Shown here piece after piece: positions 7,798 to 9,535 of a stretch of DNA of 9,535 nucleotides (position 1 is its first letter; each line of letters opens with the position of its first letter). This DNA comes from Deltaproteobacteria bacterium (GTDB taxonomy: Bacteria; Desulfobacterota; DSM-4660; Desulfatiglandales; Desulfatiglandaceae). The DNA is taken from positions 1 through 9,535 of the forward strand of contig JAFDJF010000037.1 of assembly GCA_019307645.1 (NCBI GenBank). Direction: 5' to 3'. Made by a program: the position numbers and the translations under genes. The notes beneath the pieces were generated by a model. That model saw nothing but the letters and a program-made list of their open reading frames with translations, searched no databases and was not told where the DNA came from.

Positions 7798-7820
7798 CTC
7801 TGAAATTAAAATGTTCAGAG
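7798..7820. other. Small hairpin, possible weak minus-strand terminator
   Basis: CTCTGAA (7798-7804) and TTCAGAG (7814-7820) form a perfect 7-bp stem with a 9-base AT-rich loop. On the + strand no T-run follows, so it is not a good terminator for the pump gene. On the minus strand the stem is followed after a few bases by GAAGTTTTTATTATT, which is terminator-like, although no minus-strand gene is evident. Confidence 0.3.
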
Positions 7821-7848
7821 AGAGTCTGTCCACGTCATGGCATAATAT

Positions 7849-7858
7849 CAACCGGTTG
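7849..7858. other. Perfect 10-bp palindrome
   Basis: CAACCGGTTG is fully self-complementary and could be a dimeric regulator's half-site pair. It lies about 100 bases before the candidate promoter of the downstream gene, which is far for a simple operator. No specific regulator is implied. Confidence 0.25.
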
Positions 7859-7868
7859 CAAAACATGT

Positions 7869-7917
7869 CCTTCACATTGCGCCGTACGCCTTGAGCATAA
7901 AACCCTCTGCCGTACGC
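7869..7917 (+). repeat. Degenerate heptamer repeat block 2
   Basis: Seven 7-base units run in register and all end in C: CCTTCAC, ATTGCGC, CGTACGC, CTTGAGC, ATAAAAC, CCTCTGC and CGTACGC. The unit CGTACGC occurs twice exactly 28 bases apart. The stretch 7881-7892 is also an inverted match, 11 of 12, to 7730-7741 in block 1. Confidence 0.5.
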
Positions 7918-7955
7918 ATTTCTCTGATCACCGGATAGAAGATTCCCTTAAGTTA

Positions 7956-7984
7956 ATGACATTGACCCTAACGTTGCATAAAAT
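7956..7984 (+). promoter_or_regulatory. Candidate sigma70 promoter of the YbjT-like gene
   Basis: ATGACA at 7956-7961 matches five of six -35 bases. TAAAAT at 7979-7984 matches five of six -10 bases, with a 17-base spacer. Transcription would begin near 7991, about 30 bases before the ATG at 8022. This suggests the gene is transcribed separately from the efflux operon. Confidence 0.45.
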
Positions 7985-7987
7985 CGG

Positions 7988-8015
7988 GATTAACCGTGAA
8001 CCTTGAACCTGGGCG
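7988..8015 (+). repeat. Degenerate heptamer repeat block 3
   Basis: The units are GATTAAC, CGTGAAC, CTTGAAC and CTGGGCG. The middle two differ at one base. The block keeps the same 7-base phase as block 2, since the block starts differ by 119 bases (17 units). It covers the presumed transcript start and the place where a ribosome binding site would sit. Confidence 0.45.
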
Positions 8016-8021
8016 TTACGA

Positions 8022-9512
8022 ATGAGTCATGACACAGGTTATTTTTTCAGCAAAGACCTGCCAACCACGCCGTGTCCGGAAATCGGAAAAATACTCGTAA
8101 CCGGTGCCACGGGTTACATCGGAGGACGCCTGGTTCCGGAGCTGCTGGCCAGGGGATACACGGTCAGAGTGATGGTAAGAGCGGTCTCTCCCGAGCTTAA
8201 GGAACGGTGGCCCGAGGCAGAAATCGCTGTGGCCGACGCCCTTGATTTAGACAGCTTAAAAAATGCTTTTGAAGGCGTTCACACGGCCTATTACCTGATC
8301 CACTCCCTTCTTCTCGGCCCAGAGCGTTTTGAATCGGCAGATGTCCGGGCCGCCACCAATTTCAGGGCAGCTGCCGAAAAAAACGAGCTCCAAAGAATTA
8401 TCTATCTTGGAGGACTTGGTGATGTGCGAACACCTCTTTCTCCTCACCTCAGGAGCCGGATGGAAGTGGCACGCGAACTTCAGAAAGGCAGTGTCCCGGC
8501 GACAGTTCTTCGTGCAGCCGTTATTCTTGGTTCCGGAAGCGCCTCCTATGAGCTTTTCAAGAACCTGGTCGCAAAGATGCCCATTGTCCTGGTTCCCTCC
8601 TGGGCAGAGACTGAATGTCAGCCTATCGCCATTCGTGACGTTATCAAATATCTTGTAGGCGTTCTGGAAACACCCGAAACATCGGGGAAGGCCTTTGATA
8701 TCGGAGGGAAGGATGTCTTGACCTATGAAAAGATGATGAAAATCTTGGCAGATCTTCTGGGGAAAAGAAAATTTTTTGTCCACTCGCAGCTCTCAGGTTT
8801 CCGGCCGTATGCCCTTCTCGCAAACCTCCTTACCCCGGTACCTTCACCGATCATATGGTCACTTCTGGAAGGAATCAAAAGCCGGGTGGTCTGCCAAAAT
8901 AATGATATCATCCGAATCGTACCCTTTGCGCCTTTATCGTGTAAAGAAGCCATCCTAAGAGCCATGACGCGTGAAGAACAGGACAATGTACGCACCAGAT
9001 GGTCTGACGCCTACCCCCCGGCCCACACCCTGGCCATAAAACTTCACGAACTTGAGCCCCCTCCCAGATTCACCAGTTCATATTCGCTCCTTACCGGCAA
9101 GAACGCTGCGTCTCTTTTCAAGGCCATCTGCAGGGTCGGAGGTAATGAGGGGTGGTTCCACAACAACTGGATGTGGCGTCTGAGGGGCATGGTTGATTTG
9201 ATGCTGGGAGGCGTTGGCATCTCCCGTGGAAGAAGGAGCTCATCCTCTTTAAGGATCAATGATGTTATCGATTTCTGGCGTGTCGAAGACCTCAGATATA
9301 ATGAAACGCTGCTCCTGCGTGCTGAGATGATACTTCCGGGCAGGGCATGGCTGGAATTTAATATTGAGAAACTAAATGATCAAAACAAATTGTCTTTAAA
9401 AGCACACTATCAACCGCGAGGTCTTTTCGGAAGAATCTACTGGTATATTTTTTTGCCTTTTCATAATTTTATTTTCAACAATCTTTTAAAACAGATCGAA
9501 CGGAAAGGGTAG
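8022..9512 (+). CDS. YbjT-like NAD(P)-binding SDR-family protein with C-terminal DUF2867
   Basis: A Rossmann-fold protein of the atypical/extended SDR type, function unknown. GATGYIGG at 28-35 is the dinucleotide-binding loop, and Arg53 after the second strand suggests NADP(H). YYLIHS at 90-95 and IIYLGGLG at 126-133 are core-strand motifs. Instead of the catalytic YxxxK there is HLRSR at 142-146. E. coli YbjT, recalled from memory, has HLRAR there and a similar flank, so this is a family trait and not decay. Residues 335-490 form a DUF2867 domain with EGWFHNNWMWRLRGMVD near 376-392. The length (496) is close to YbjT (476). The start at 8022 adds about 20 residues before the first strand. It lacks a clear ribosome binding site, but no nearer start codon is available. 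The context gives no clear functional link to metal efflux. Confidence 0.92.
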   Translation: MSHDTGYFFSKDLPTTPCPEIGKILVTGATGYIGGRLVPELLARGYTVRVMVRAVSPELKERWPEAEIAVADALDLDSLKNAFEGVHTAYYLIHSLLLGPERFESADVRAATNFRAAAEKNELQRIIYLGGLGDVRTPLSPHLRSRMEVARELQKGSVPATVLRAAVILGSGSASYELFKNLVAKMPIVLVPSWAETECQPIAIRDVIKYLVGVLETPETSGKAFDIGGKDVLTYEKMMKILADLLGKRKFFVHSQLSGFRPYALLANLLTPVPSPIIWSLLEGIKSRVVCQNNDIIRIVPFAPLSCKEAILRAMTREEQDNVRTRWSDAYPPAHTLAIKLHELEPPPRFTSSYSLLTGKNAASLFKAICRVGGNEGWFHNNWMWRLRGMVDLMLGGVGISRGRRSSSSLRINDVIDFWRVEDLRYNETLLLRAEMILPGRAWLEFNIEKLNDQNKLSLKAHYQPRGLFGRIYWYIFLPFHNFIFNNLLKQIERKG

Positions 9513-9535
9513 TATGCTTCTGCTGTAAAATCCGC

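Larger units (their letters stand above)
7712..8021. other. Intergenic region between the pump and the YbjT-like gene
   Basis: This 310-base gap holds no gene. It contains three blocks of degenerate 7-bp repeats (7726-7760, 7869-7917, 7988-8015), a small hairpin (7798-7820), a perfect 10-bp palindrome CAACCGGTTG (7849-7858) and a candidate promoter (7956-7984). No convincing rho-independent terminator follows the pump gene on the + strand. How the operon ends, or whether some transcripts run on, is therefore not visible. Confidence 0.65.

Noticed and set aside
7838..7846. Extended -10-like TGGCATAAT in the intergenic gap
   Set aside because: No acceptable -35 lies at the right distance, and a better promoter sits closer to the downstream gene.
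8256..8783. Minus-strand open frame of 175 codons inside the YbjT-like gene
   Set aside because: It is antisense to the conserved Rossmann domain, and its translation is low-complexity and unlike known proteins.
9514..9528. ATG shortly after the last gene, possible next gene start
   Set aside because: It reads only four codons before TAA.

Overview
This window carries a complete three-gene RND-type copper/silver efflux operon of the CusCBA kind, followed by an unrelated-looking SDR/DUF2867 (YbjT-like) gene. All four genes are on the + strand. The moderate GC content, the lipoprotein-type outer membrane factor, the long CusA variant and the CusB carrying heavy-metal-binding domains plus DUF3347 fit a Gram-negative bacterium. 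My best guess is a Desulfobacterota (deltaproteobacterial) organism. That assignment is inference from gene style, not from a marker gene.

Layout. Bases 1-331 hold no convincing gene. They contain an AT-rich stretch with a plausible sigma70-type promoter (174-202) about 130 bases before the first gene. Bases 332-1729 encode the outer membrane factor (CusC/TolC family). Three bases later, 1733-3757 encodes the periplasmic adaptor (CusB family). After 21 bases, 3779-7711 encodes the inner membrane RND pump (CusA family, 1310 residues, about 260 longer than the E. coli protein). Bases 7712-8021 are intergenic, with degenerate 7-bp repeats in both orientations, a small hairpin, a 10-bp palindrome and a plausible promoter for the next gene. 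Bases 8022-9512 encode the YbjT-like protein, and the last 23 bases hold nothing recognisable.

How it works together. The three efflux proteins should assemble into a trans-envelope pump. The RND trimer binds Cu(I)/Ag(I) in the periplasm, the adaptor collects and hands over metal and bridges to the outer membrane channel, and proton flow drives export. No separate CusF chaperone and no CusRS or CueR-type regulator lies in the window.

The most interesting points are in the protein architecture. The adaptor carries two Cys4-type heavy-metal-binding domains (one inserted inside the core fold), a His/Met linker and a C-terminal DUF3347. The pump keeps the three-methionine periplasmic copper site. 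It has lost most of the transmembrane methionine pairs and the proton-relay lysine of E. coli CusA (replaced by Cys), and it has gained four extra hydrophobic segments plus a large Asp-rich periplasmic insertion.
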